DNA of 23,384 nt from Symsagittifera roscoffensis (taxonomy: Eukaryota; Xenacoelomorpha; Acoela; Convolutidae). The DNA lies in assembly GCF_963678635.1 (NCBI RefSeq), contig NW_026970813.1:1-23384 (forward strand). The letters are read 5' to 3'. The notes beneath the pieces are model-generated. The model saw only the letters and a program-made list of their open reading frames with translations. It had not been told where the DNA came from and did not search any database. Within the stretch, counting starts at the first letter, position 1; every line of letters starts with the position of its first letter. Shown here piece by piece: positions 1 through 11,888 of the stretch. A program made the position numbers and the translations under genes.

Positions 1-43
1 CCACAAACTTATGTCGAAGTATGTGTGTAGTAAATAAGCTGTC

Positions 44-145
44 GCGGAATTCGCAATTATTAGCGACATCTGCATTTTTTAGCGGAATCTGCAAAATGTA
101 AGCACTTACAATTGCGGAATCCATTTACATTTGCGGAATCCGCAA
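44..145. repeat. Cluster of GCGGAAT(C/T)(C/T)GCAA motifs
   Basis: Four close copies of a short motif sit within about 100 bp: 44-56 (GCGGAATTCGCAA), 82-94 (GCGGAATCTGCAA), 114-120 (half copy GCGGAAT) and 131-145 (TTGCGGAATCCGCAA). A weaker variant lies at 63-74. The last copy is an almost perfect inverted repeat around one central base. The cluster is much more GC-rich than its surroundings. It could be a degenerate satellite, a protein-binding cluster or the edge of a mobile element. No function can be assigned. Confidence 0.6.
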
Positions 146-3100
146 GGCTTAGCTAAGTTCGCTTAGTATGGCAAAACTAATGCGTCGACAAAGTTTCCGC
201 TATACAAATTTTGAACATAAGAAAATTTGGAATTTACGAAAATGATGGAACATGTTTTATTGTGCGCCTATCCTGTGCATAGTTTGGCCTCGTAATAAAT
301 GAAAACAAGACTGCTCGTTTATCAGGGCAAAGCCCTGAATGTTCCGATTAAGCATTATTTAATGTCGAATAGTTTTTGGGAAAAGCAAATATTGAAAACC
401 TACACATTTTGTACAATTTCAAAATGTAAAATTTTGAGTCGTACAGAATTATTACGACCACTTAATTTGCCTCAGTTCTATCTGGAGTGATTTTGTTGTG
501 CGTGTTATTTCGCCACCAATAAATAACTCGCGTTACGCTCTCAGCATTTTGAATAAACTCTTCAAAGTGAACATAATTTGTTCAGAACATGGAAAATGTG
601 GCAACTTTCAAACCCTCAGATATTTACAAAAATTAATCGGAGGTGATATGAATTTTTATATTTGAACTCAGGAATTCGATATCTTCATTGGGATATGAAA
701 GTGTTGCTGAAAATTATTGTTTTGATTGCTGAAAGTTGACTGAACCACACCAAGCATAAACGTTCCGCTTTGTTTCAAAAGTTGTCACAAAAAGCTTTGA
801 AATTAAGATTTCTCAAAAGTTGAATTCAGAAAAACATAATATCATTCATGAATTTTTTTGTTGCCTTAAAAATGACAAAAACCTGTAAATTTTAGAAAAA
901 AAGGCCCATAATTTGCGATTTTTTTTTCAGTTCAATACTTTAAGTGTGGGATGAAAAAGTAAGAGCCTTGAATTCTTGTTTGCTCCAGATATCTCCAGCA
1001 CTATCCAAATTCATGGCAGTATCATTTAAACTAATAAACGTAAGTTACTGGTTGACTTTAAGAGTTAAGAGTTGTGCGATCCAATTGCTTCATGGCTCGA
1101 ACTCGAAACAAAGCAATTTTAGCGGTCAATGGACAAAATTCGCTCTTATCCAGCACCAAATTTGTATTTTCTTTAAAAGCAATGAAATCCGTTTACTCCG
1201 AAGCAGAAATCGTGCTACAATTGTTGCGGATTGAAGTGAAAACTTCAATTTTTTTCCTCGATTTTGCAGAATGATTGTCAGATCAGCTCTCTCAATTTGT
1301 AAACCATGTATATAAATGGCATTTGTGTCATTTTTGCACAATTTTACAACCCAAAACACTTTTTCGTCCATTTCGTCACAAATACATTTTCCACATTGAA
1401 CTCCAGATGAACTTATCCGGCGCGTAGGTTTAATTGATACATCTGTATCAAATTGTGATACACGAAAGCTAAGCGGCCTTCTTTTCGTATTTAACATTGA
1501 TGCCAATCTTATACCGAGAGCTAGTTTCTGATATCAATTTCGTCCTTTTTGCAAAAAATTACTAAAAATAAAAAACAATTTTGAAAACCGCTGAACATTT
1601 CTGACTAATTCCTTCAATCAAAAGAATAGTGGGTCGGTTTTCATTTTTTTAAAGTATCTCTACACGCAAAGCCATGTACAAAACTACAAATTTTCCTACC
1701 TGATATCTGACATAATATCAATTCTTATCAGTTTCTAGAGATTATTCCATATTCATGTATTATATTGTAAACAAAAACAACACTGCTTTTTTGTGAAAAC
1801 ACCAATGTTCTGTTCAAAAAAAATCTCTAGGCATCATAGTTTCGCTTTTAAAAAAATGAATTCTTTCCCTTTTGCAACAACAATGTTTAGTTCGGAAAAA
1901 CCAAGCCCCAAAGCACTGATTTTGTTGAATATCAGGTTCAAATTTTAACACAAATAGAAGGTTTTATTACAAAACCGACAAAAAAATTGCTCTCACCTGC
2001 GAAAAACACAACGAGTACAATTTTCTCTCTTTATTTAAAATCGAGCCAATAATCAATTTGATAAACATCGCAAACGTAGTGAGATAATCTGCAAAAATAT
2101 CAGTTCAAACTCATTTTGTTTGTGGAAAGTTACAGCCAAGTTGTAATGACCTATAATAGTGAGGCGGTAAGGTTTTCTTTTATTTGATAATTTTTAACGT
2201 ATTCTTTTTTCAGTCAAATGATTTGTTATTGAAATTTTTGTGGTTGATTTTTTAAATTTGGAAACTATTAAGAAAAATAAAAATGAGTTAAGCTAATGAT
2301 AACAAGTAATTGAACTTTATAGCTGTTTTTTTTGTAGTTTTAATAAAGAAGTTTTCGATGATGACGATTCAGTCAGTTAAAAGATCTCTATGATTGTCAC
2401 GTTTTTTACCTATATTAATAGGCAAGGAAGGAAAATTCCTCAATTCTCTGACAAGATCCTGAAATTGCTGTAAGAATAAAAAAATTTAGTAAAATGAGCT
2501 ACAACAGCTGTAATAACAAAAAGTAATGGCTTTTTTGTTTGTTATGAAAAACAACAACATCATTAAGCACTAGTGTTTTGATAGCATCTTCTGCATATTG
2601 TTACTTTCTTAATCGCATACCAAGCTTAAAATATTTTATGCTTATTGTATACCAAGTAGTTTTAACAGAGCCAAAGTGTATACTTATCATCCAGTTTTTT
2701 TAAAATATTAATCTGTTACACTTTAGGATCAGGTCGAATTGAACCAAATTCTCAATAGCTCGTCACTTAGTTTGATTTGAAATATTAATATCTAAAAGAA
2801 TTAGTAATTTCTACTTTGTTCAATTCAGTCAATGGTATGACTGCATTGTCACTGAGTAAACCTTTGCTGAATCACTGTTCAAAGACTAAATGTAGCAAAC
2901 GATGAAAAAATGTCGTAATTGTTTAATTGTATGAGCAAAAAATTTGACGATGAATCATATAAATTTTTTGTATTGTCGTTTTTATGTGCTGAAAGCGTTT
3001 CATTTTTTCACCAGTTACCTAGGCGACCCGTATTAGCTAAAAATAAGCTAACAAAGAATTGCAAAAGAGTCAATGAAAGCAAAAATCAGAAAAAAATCTA

Positions 3101-3810
3101 ATTTTTTTTACTGAAGGTAGCCGCAAACTTTGAATTCGAAAATAGTGACAATATACTTTTGAATTTTATGAACAATTTTAGACGCTTTGTTGATAACTCT
3201 AACACAGTTTTATTACGCTAGAAATTTAAAAACTAAATTGTTGTTTCGAAACTAGAAAGCAATCACGTTTTTTTTTAAATTTAGGTTTTCGATATTCTAT
3301 AGTGGAGAGTTTGCCTCCTTTTAACTATGTTCATCGAAATAAAAAAACAATGAAGTGGAGTAGTAATAAAACCTATTCATTATAAAAATTTATATGGGCA
3401 AAATTTAACGCATATTCTGGTTTTTGATCTGTAAACTGCCCGTTTTCAAAAAATAATTTTTGATATTTTTCACACTGATTGTTTTCAGTTTCTCGCTGAA
3501 ACTTTTTTACACGCTTATTCGAGAAAAAGTTCATTAAATTGCAAAAATTAGTGCAGCAAAGGAACACTGGTTTTTTCAAAGCCAGGTTACAAGTGTTTTA
3601 ATTACATTGAAACTACAAATTTTGATAGTTTCATAGATGGTAGCTCTGATCATTTGCTCCTGGTCTAGTAAAAAAGTTTACTTAAACTTGAAGGAAATGA
3701 TTCCCATACAAAAAACAGTCAGTTTACAGAAGGTAAACCGAATTTGCACTTAATTTTGTTCATTAGTGTATTATGATAATGATAAAAAGAAAAAAATAAA
3801 ATTTATCAGA
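146..3810. other. AT-rich non-coding DNA, no recognisable gene
   Basis: About 3.7 kb of AT-rich sequence with frequent homopolymers of A and T. Open frames here are short (the longest about 126 codons, minus strand 1126-1506) and show no domain I recognise. Pyrimidine-AG tracts resembling splice acceptors occur at about 921-930 and 2205-2214, but no convincing exon follows either. It may be intronic or intergenic. Confidence 0.6.
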
Positions 3811-4022
3811 TTCGCTGCTTTTTGATCTCGTTAAATTAGGTATATTTCATATTTTGTTAAACTGGCAAATAAAAAAAAGTCGTCTAAGTCAGAAATATTT
3901 AAAAGTTCAATGAACATTTGCTGCATTTTGATCTTGTTAATTTTGGTTTATTTCAGATTTCCTTTTACTAGAAAAAAAAATTGTCTTCGACAGACATTTT
4001 TGAAACTTGAATGAAAATTTGG
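3811..4022. repeat. Diverged ~106-bp tandem duplication
   Basis: Copy 1 (3811-3916) begins TTCGCTGCTTTTTGATCTCG and copy 2 (3917 to about 4022) begins TTTGCTGCATTTTGATCTTG. By eye, similarity runs through both units, including an A-rich block followed by GTCGTCT or TTGTCTTC and an ending like TTCAATGAA or TTGAATGAA. I estimate very roughly 70 percent identity without an alignment. This is an old local duplication of non-coding sequence. Confidence 0.65.
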
Positions 4023-4235
4023 CATAAACACAAAAGAAAACAGCTACAAATCAATTTAGCTACAAACAACTACTTTAATGATTTCAAACTCACGTGTCTC
4101 TGATGATTGTGTATTTGATGTATTTATTTTCTGTGAAACTCCTGGCAAGAAGATAAAACTTTGAAAAGATTTGACCAAAACGACTTTGAGAGCTTCTCAT
4201 TCAATTTTTTTTGTAAGATAAAAAAGTTTAGAGAT

Positions 4236-4531
4236 GAAAATCAAGCAATGGTAGCTGCGGTTCAAGACGTATTATTACTGCGATTTTTCTCATTTATGAT
4301 GGAGTGGTGATTGACTGGCATATAGACATGAATGAGTACAACCAGAGCTGCAACAAGATGTGCAAGAACACTGTCACGCAGAAACAAACTAAGCATATCG
4401 ATGTGAAGAACCACTATAATCGACAAACAATTGGAGATGAGACTTTTGAACTTCAGTATTGCCCTATCGACATCATAGAAGGCGACTTGTTGATGACTAC
4501 CCTGAATTTAGGCAAAGCTAGTTCAATCTGA
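4236..4531 (+). pseudogene. Ty1/copia Pol remnant (RNase H end)
   Basis: The 75-codon frame 4304-4531 reads NQSCNKMCKN, then TKHIDVKNHYNR, then FELQYCP and GDLL. This is the order and spacing at the end of copia-type Pol, where a DNxSA motif is followed by (R/K)TKHID(I/V), H(F/Y), an ELxYCPT motif and a D(I/L)LTK motif. Just upstream in another frame (4236-4310) MVAAVQDVLLLRFF resembles the conserved EAE(F/Y)MA...E..WLR segment of RNase H. At least one frameshift (about 4290-4330) separates the two. Nothing upstream is recognisable as RT or integrase, so this is a 3' fragment. The downstream LTR could not be delimited. The family call is from motif recognition, not a search. Confidence 0.8.
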
Positions 4532-5373
4532 GTAGGGGCGTTGAGGTCAAACTACTCCAAAGTCAGACATAACTATTGATGAGATTGGAAAATTATTGCA
4601 AAATTAATCTGGCGGATGTCAACTAGCGAAACTGATTGAACTGAGAAAAGGTCAACTAGTGGGCACAAATTAACAAGTTAGTCCGTAAATAAATAAGTGG
4701 TAATTTAGTGATGCTTATTTTGTGATGACAATTTTGTTCAATTTCTCCTTTTTTTTCCTCTACAAATCTTTTTTTCTTCCCAATCCTCTGTTCAAACATC
4801 AGACTCAATCTCATTTTTTAAACCCAGCCTTTTGATTTTTGTTGTTCCTGCTCTGAATATTAAAACAATGACTTTTTTAGGGTATGTAAACTGTTTGGCG
4901 ATGAGAAGCTGTCCTGGAAGAAGTTTAATTTCAGGTTACCCCCAAGTTGAGGTTTCAAATCTGTAACTTTTATCCAACATATCAAGTAGAACAACAATAG
5001 AATGGAAAATTGCAATATAGGGAAACGTCAAGGGGCCTATTGCTTATTATATCGGTAGACTACAAAAAAACAAGAATAAATCAAAATAAAGTTTTTTTTT
5101 GTGATATGAATCAAAAAGTAAAACATCAAATCGGAAAAAAATTATGTTTATGCTTAAAAAATAAAACAAGCCTGAACTGCCGGAACAATCATATTTAGAC
5201 AGAGATACTTGCTACAGGAGCAAAACAAGGAATGTAATTAAGCTTTTGTTGCTGTTTGAGATGAATTAGAAAAAACCTAAGGCAAAAAGTAGAAGCAAAA
5301 AATACTTACATTTTCCGAGTAAGCAGCAAAAGGAATCAGACTAATTGAAACATAATCTGCAATAAACATTTAC
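4532..5373. other. Non-coding, possible decayed copia 3' end
   Basis: After the copia remnant the sequence runs through a weakly purine-rich stretch (4531-4545) into AT-rich DNA. A copia 3' LTR could begin near 4618, but I find no second copy to define it. No gene is seen. The 62-codon open frame near 5010 has no recognisable content. Confidence 0.35.
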
Positions 5374-5446
5374 AATCAGAGCTGACCATTTTTTTTATTA
5401 CTGGTCCGTTTAAAATCAGAGCTGACCATTTTTTTTTATTACTGGT
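5374..5446. repeat. Two-copy direct repeat with poly-T core
   Basis: AATCAGAGCTGACCATT, then a T run, then ATTACTGGT, occurs at 5374-5405 and again at 5414-5446. The copies are identical except for the length of the T run (one T difference). They are separated by 8 bases (period about 40 bp). The near identity makes this a recent duplication compared with the one at 3811-4022. Confidence 0.85.
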
Positions 5447-8050
5447 TTCCTTTGTTTGTTTGACACATTAAAATTTTTCTGTATGACTGACTTTTTGCAA
5501 CGTTTTTTTTAATGCGATTGAAAAATAAAGCAGAGAAAAAGTTTCAACCGGCAAATCTCGGATAAAAAAACAGAAACAAAACTCTGGTCGGTTACAATTA
5601 TTCTAGTTATCCATCAGAAAGACTGGCCGATTTGAGCCTTCGAGGGAGCAATAGACCTACAAAAATTTATTGTTTTAGATTTTTATCTGAGAAACCTTTT
5701 TAGAAAACAGTTCAACCAAGGAGATCAATTTTAATGCGTTGTTTTCTATTTTCGGGGGGAAAAGCAAAATAGTCTTATGAATTGAACAGTTTTTTAAAAT
5801 TAACAACCTGAATTTGGAGAAATAGAAAAAGCATTTATATGATTCAAAACGTCAAAGATAAACAGCTCCCACAACAAAAGTGGTTTTCCTAATGGTAAAT
5901 GAGATTCAGCATGGCAGCCAAAATTGCGTAAACTTGCTTTTTCGTTAATGAATTTTGTTTCCAGAATTTTTTGGATTTTTTCCGAACTGAAAGAAAAAAA
6001 CGTTCATTCAAATATTGGACACGCGCCAAGTCCGTAGCGGTCAATTTTTTATAGTTAAGAAGCAGTCACCCTTACCTTTTAATAACACAGACTGTTCTTA
6101 AGCCAACATCGAGTTCTCTACCAAGATTAAGGATTATTCGCGTATACAGGAGGGATAATTCCAAGCCCTTCTTTTAGTTTTGACAAAGTCTTTTTTGAGA
6201 ATAAAAAGAACAAAAAAAACACAATGAAAGTTCCAAAGTTTCATCTACTTATTCTAGTAAAAGTTTTGCAATGATTTAAAAAAAACTGGTCTATCACGAA
6301 ATGAACTTTCCCAGTTTTATGAAGAATATTCTAGAAAAATTTTAGACTACGAGTCTAGAACAAATTTTAATCAATATTTCCGATAACAAAACAAACACTC
6401 CTCATTTTTATTATCTATTTCACTCGCATCAGTGTACCCAACTTTTTATAGTCCTGCCAATATTCGTTTTAGGAAATAAAAAAAAACGAGTTTTAACCAG
6501 CTTAATGATTTGTGGGTAAAACCAAAATTGTCCAGATAACCTGTTCAGATGAAAAAATGAACTCCTGCGAAAAATCCATGAACTCCATGGGAAAATCTCA
6601 TATTGGTTCGTAATCGTTTAGAAACATAGTGGCATTTTTTGCGGTAGCATTTATTAGAATAAATCCAATTTTGTTAAAAATTTTGTTAAAAATCAACTTA
6701 GGTAGAAGTCTCCATGACTTTTTATTCAGATATGAAAAAAAAAATCAAAAGAAACCGAATGTGTCTTTGTGATTTCTGATTGATATTTCAGCTGTATGTC
6801 TATAATAGTTCTGTAGCAGACGTCGCAAACACTTGAGTATCGTCGCCAAAATTGCAAGGAACAATTTTCGAAATAGACATGATATCATACATTTTTCCAA
6901 AAATCTGCGACTAACAATCAATTTTTTGTTTTCATAAGGAAAACACTTTAGAAAAATTTGAAATTTAGATTAAATTTTTTTTTAGGTAGAGAGCGTACTC
7001 CTAATTTTTTTTTAAAACGGTTTGTTAGAAGTGTTTGTGTTTTCGTTCTTATCGCATCAAGAAGTTTCCCCCAACTGTTGTTTTAGACAAAAATATCTGA
7101 AAAAATTAGTCTTTGATAAGTTCAGGTTTGTTAGATTTGAAAAAAAGTTTCTTATGCCTCATTAACTGTTGCATGCTTCTTATATGTACTAATAGCTATG
7201 AGTCGCATGCTACTAAAAACAGAAAAGCATCATCTTTTAATCATTTGTTATGCGGAAAACATGCTGTACAATTAAAAATGAACAAACATCCAAAGTTGAA
7301 AAAGTTAAGAGGGCTAATCAAATTTCAAAAGAAATCATTGTTGTTTATTTTCTGCTCAAGAAGTAAAAATGCTATTTTTTATTTTAAAAAACTAATAGAA
7401 AAGATGTCGACTGTTTTGGTCACCAGAAAGTGCTCCAATTCAAAACGTGTTTTAATTGAGCAGAAGCTAAAAGTGTTTATTTTTTTTTTCTAGTTTTGTT
7501 GAACTCTCAGAAGACAAGTATTCCAATAACTTCCAATGATAAACAAAATTTTCCAAAGGCCTCTTTTTTGTGCACATTTGTTTCTCCAGCTGATGTTTTA
7601 AAGGTAAACTTGTGTCACCTTCAAATAAATATTTAGCCTCTCATTGTTCGGGATTGTTTCATAGAGATAAGAGTTTTCCCAAAGCTTCAAAATTTTGAAT
7701 ATGCGCAGTCCGAAACATGGCAAAATAGTGATTGGGGCATCATTTACATGTGTGATACGAAATGGATGAACAAATAACTGCCAAAACAAAGTTGCCTAGA
7801 GGTATTGAAGAATCCTTATCATGAATCCTGTAGGAACAACAGCTAGTTTTTGCCTCCTCAAGACAAAACCACTTAAAGTTGTTATAGAAAAAAACCTAAG
7901 TTGATGTCTCTAGTATGGAACCAGATCCAAACTATAATTTATTGTTGGTTATAAATTAGATGTTTTATTCCTATAAAATATTAAAGACTAACCATTCATA
8001 TTCCATAAAACTAAGAACCCACTTATTTGTAACTGCTGAAATTACTTGTA
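5447..8050. other. AT-rich non-coding DNA, no recognisable gene
   Basis: About 2.6 kb rich in A and T homopolymers. The longest open frame (7113-7493, + strand, 126 codons, Lys/Phe/Leu-rich) ends in a poly-T tract and matches nothing I know. A minus-strand frame at 7598-7789 is equally featureless. A small tandem repeat TTTTGTTAAAAA occurs twice near 6670-6692. No tRNA-like or other structured RNA was noticed. Confidence 0.55.
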
Positions 8051-8580
8051 ATTTCAGCGCCAGAGAGATTTGAATTTAACTTACAACTTAGTTGCTTTCT
8101 CCAATAGACTGAATAGTAATCAACGCAGTATACTCTAGATCTATTGATACTTAGAGGTATAAGAGTAAGATTAAGATCGGTATTAGACTAGGAAGTTGCA
8201 CGAATCTATCCGGTCGAAAATAAGATAGCGTGACGAGCAGACGGTGTACACTATCTGAAATTACTCTATGAGTTAGACAACCCGCTACAACTCATCTGGT
8301 GCGACCAAAAGTCTCGAACAAGACCTTAAAAAACAAATTAGCTTAGAACTAACCAAATAGATTAGAATTAGACAAAAAACATTTCCAAAAATGTTACATG
8401 ACAATAATTTAATTGAAATGTCTCTACGACTCAATAGATCAGAGCCACTATTCCGAACAACACGAGAACTACCCGGTATTGGAAGAAGACCTCGGACAAG
8501 AGATGAGATACGACTACGAAGGAACTAACCATTAAGTTCCTTACCGAAAGCCACCACAAACTTTCATTTTCAGAATTTTA
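8051..8580. other. Compositionally distinct block with inverted repeat
   Basis: This block has far fewer A/T homopolymers and more CG-containing words than the flanks. CTCTAGATCTATTGA (8133-8147) is matched in inverted orientation by TCAATAGATCAGAG (8431-8444) with one base missing. All three frames contain stops on both strands. It could be a decayed mobile-element end or LTR, but no second copy is in the window. Confidence 0.35.
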
Positions 8581-9587
8581 TTAGAAATGAAATTAGATTT
8601 TCATTTACAAACATAAAATCTTTAAAGAAAAATTGTCAACAATCATAACGGCGCTAAACTTATTATTGTACAATAACGACCAATAAAACATCTCTAGTCG
8701 TTTCCTCCAAAACTGCAGTAAAATTATATAAGATAACTGGAATTTTTTTTTATTGAAAAATAAAAAATAAAATTATTTAAAAAAATATTCAGTATGAACA
8801 CAAATTGTTAGTATACATAAATCATTTCTTCATCCCCAGCTTCATCACCTAAACATAACAGCAAATCAACAACCCACTAACATCACCAAAAACTAAAACT
8901 TGTTATCATTTAAAATTTAAACACTTTAAAAAGGCTTCTCCTAATTCTTATTTTTCACTAAATTACACTCTTTACATTAAAACAGATTATCAAGTCTTTC
9001 CTTGGATCTTTAAATCACTTTTATCTAATTTAAATTTAATTTCATTAGTTTTATAATCTGATCATTAAGGCTTATCCTTGGATCAAATCGAACCATTTTG
9101 TTCTCCCCTCACAGTTAATAAAGTTTCTAACGACCTCAAACGTCGATTCACTACCCAACCTTTCCTCAAGACCCAGGTCTAATAGAAATTTTTTTAAACA
9201 ATCTAACCATTTTAATTAAGATAAATAGTGAAGAACTTTGGTTATTCATCCTTCACTTGACCCCCCCTCTTACCTGACCCCGGATAATCCTTAAATTTAT
9301 TAAGTTTAATATAGTATCTAACGAATTACTTGTGTTCTAATTATACCTGAACCTTGTGGATTGATTTACTTTTCAACAACCCTTGAACACTATCACTACC
9401 CCTAAGTAAGATTCAGTAAGTTAACACCTTAACTTAGACTAGCCACGAGAAAGTAAAAATCATTCTCCGGCATTGATATATGCTTTTCTCTTCAACCCTG
9501 AATACATAACCCAAATATTGTAAGGACTAACTGTTTAGGACATTAAAAATCACTAATCACAAAATTGCATCCGTCATCCTAAACTTT
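8581..9587 (+). other. Probable 5' leader/LTR zone of env element
   Basis: Non-coding DNA preceding the first frame of the + strand element. It changes from A/T-rich (8581-8830) to pyrimidine-rich. Two related stretches share CCTTGGATC (about 8991-9017 and 9068-9093). A C-run (CCCCCCCTCTTACC) occurs at 9261-9274. An LTR and primer-binding site would be expected here if the element were complete, but I cannot define LTR ends or a convincing tRNA match. The matching 3' LTR is also missing after env. Confidence 0.3.
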
Positions 9588-10032
9588 ATGTCACAAGACA
9601 TTTTAGGAAATAAACAAACAATCGTATTACAAATTGTGAAATAAACATGAAAAATACGATCTCGTAGTCACTCCACGCAAACAAACAATAAGATACATTC
9701 GAACAAAACGACAAACAATTAAAAGAAAAGTTTTAAGCAAACAAATAAAAATTACACAAAAAAGATTTTCAAAACGAAGAAATGCAGTCTGCGAATCAGA
9801 AACTAGCAATTTAGAAGAATTTTACAAGCTAAAAGACTCCGTAAACAAACTTTACCAAGTCAATGATCAATTACATTTTTCTGACTCAGAATCAAAATCA
9901 CACTCATCAATACAAGAAAAACGAAGAATGAAAAAGACATACAAAAACAAAACAGTACGTCTATATAATTGGAATCAACCAATAAAACACATTGAACATT
10001 ACGCATTAACAGTCATAAAACACAAAAAATGA
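9588..10032 (+). pseudogene. Small basic ORF of env element (ORF A)
   Basis: A frame beginning at ATG 9588 (MSQDILGNKQ) hits a stop at 9642. The next frame is open from 9640 to TGA 10030-10032, so one frameshift near the A-rich 9637-9650 breaks it. The first half is very rich in Lys and Arg; the second half has an acidic/Ser cluster (LHFSDSESKSHSS) and ends YALTVIKHKK. The stop overlaps the start of the next ORF as ATGA, a coupling typical of compact retroelement or viral genes. A nucleic-acid-binding role (Gag-like or regulatory) is possible but no motif proves it. I do not recognise the family. Confidence 0.5.
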
Positions 10033-11102
10033 CTCAAAGTGAAAAAAATCAAGACGAAAACTCTGTTTTTCCATTTCTCATTAATTCACTCACTGATGAT
10101 ATTAGACAAATACAGTTTTGTTAAAATTTAATTGCAAATTTATTCGAAAGAGGAAATAGTCCATGTACCACAGAATGCCCAGATGTCAAAATAAAAAGAC
10201 AAATTGTTGATCAATATTTTAAAAGAATAAGTAACATAGCACAACAGTATGGAATCTTCACCATAGAAAACAGTTTACCAAATAAATTTCATGGTAAATG
10301 TCAAATTCAAACAGACGATGTAGACACAGAATTTTCGGAAGTGTTCACAGAATACATAAATTTTATACAACATCAAAACTCATAAAGAGCAAACTCAATT
10401 TTTACTAACGATGTAATTTCAATAATATATAATTATCTATTCAAACTAGAAAAAACAGAAGCTGAAGGAATTTCACCAGTCCAAAGATCTAAACATACGA
10501 CGGTAACAAACAAAATTGCAGCATTTTCTGAATTTTTAAATACAATCAGTAAAAATCTATCAAACAACGAAGTTTCACAAAATGTTAAATACGACCTACA
10601 AAAAATCTTAGTCTGGTTTGTTATTGATTATTTTACAGATAATATCAAATTAATCTCAAAACCAAGAAAAAAGTTTAGATCCCAAAATACAGACAATGAC
10701 ACTGTCTTGGCAGAACAATCAGATTATGTTTGGGACCCTGAATGGTCTCATCCACTATTTTTAAACAAACTAATAGATATTTCAAGTCAAGCAATTAACA
10801 CAATTTCTGTTCACCAAGATTATGTTTAAGTATGTCCACTCACAAAAGATGCCACACCTTTAAACTATAATTAAATTCTACCCGATAGAATAGGAAACAC
10901 TAGTTTAAACTCAACCATTATACAACAGGAAAACCTAAACGGAACTAGAAATCTTACCCAACAAGATATTCAAACACCATCACATTTAATAAATGGAGAA
11001 ATTGTCGAAACAACAGTAACAACAACACAACAAAGTGTTTCACCTTTAAATCCAAATCTTACAACTCCAAGACCTATAATTCACAAATTACAACAACAGT
11101 AG
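10029..11102 (+). pseudogene. Gag-like ORF B of env element
   Basis: From ATG 10029 (MTQSEKNQDENSVF) a single frame can be followed for about 357 codons to TAG 11100. It is interrupted only by TAA at 10122, 10383, 10827 and 10872, and there is no TGA. Use of A-ending codons is consistent throughout, with an Asn/Gln/Thr-rich C-terminal third. The position (first long ORF, upstream of integrase) and the helical, charged composition suit a Gag capsid-type protein. No CCHC zinc knuckle and no major homology region is visible, so Gag is inferred from position only. The four TAA codons make it non-functional under the standard code. Confidence 0.5.
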
Positions 11103-11145
11103 GAATGCCACCATGTGAAATGGTTTTAATCAAAACCCACGGAAA

Positions 11146-11888
11146 CCAATAATGTTCACAGCAAATGCTCACAAAAATGCACAAGGTTAATGTCAACCAA
11201 ACAAAGATTCAATATGTTACAAATTACCACTACAAACCCATGATGAAGACCACTTAAAATTAGCTTCCAGCACACATACCGAATGGATTTTAAATAGAGA
11301 TAAAACACACATTGAAATTTATCAAAAAACAACAAAAAAAATTGTTACAAAGATAAAAAATACATCATCAAATCATTTCAAGCCTTTCACCAGCAACAGA
11401 TTTAGAATGAAAACATTTGATTTAATTCGAAATTTCACACACAAAAAAGAAATTCCGAAAAATTACAACCACTCCGAAAAGAACCATATCAAATAGTTGA
11501 TAAACCCACTGATGTAACATGCAAACTTAGTGACTCAAATAAAAAAGAAATTGTTCAACATCGAAATAATCCATTACCCTACTACCCAAAAGAAAATGCA
11601 CTCCGTGATGTAACTCAATTATACTCTTTCACAGGTTTAAAAAGCGTTCAAAACATTTCAGATATTGATCAAAATCAAAACACTGAAACCAATCCAAGAA
11701 AAAGAAAAGGTTCACCAAACATCTCCTGAAATAGAAACAAAAACATCTCAAAAAGAAAGAAAAAATAGATAAATGATAGAAAAGAACCACCGGATCAAAG
11801 AGAAAAATCTGAAAATAGAGAATCATCGCAACTTGAAGTCAGCCACGAAAAAATTATAAAACCTTCATTCCACAATCTAAAATATTAA
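11146..11888 (+). pseudogene. Integrase C-terminus and Pol tail (Ty3/gypsy)
   Basis: Frame 1 is open from 11146 to 11496 apart from TAA 11188. Near its end it reads FRMKTFDLIRNFTHKK, like the basic beta-strand segment that opens the integrase C-terminal domain. A frameshift at about 11455-11463 leads to frame 0 (11463-11729), reading KEPYQIVDKPTDVTCKLSD and QHRNNPLPYYPKE. This is the GPY/F-type module of Ty3/gypsy integrases, with KEPY in place of the usual GPY/F. A further frame carries an acidic/basic tail to TAA 11886-11888. The segment 11146-11390 is not recognisable. Protease, RT, RNase H and the integrase catalytic core are all missing between ORF B and this domain, so about 3 kb of pol has been lost or never existed here. 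Confidence 0.7.

Noticed and set aside
1126-1506. 126-codon minus-strand open frame as a host exon
   Set aside because: There is no recognisable domain, no convincing splice acceptor or donor at its ends, and overlapping frames of similar length lie on the other strand.
7113-7493. 126-codon + strand open frame as a gene
   Set aside because: It is a Lys/Phe/Leu-rich translation of AT-rich DNA ending in poly-T, without motifs or family resemblance.
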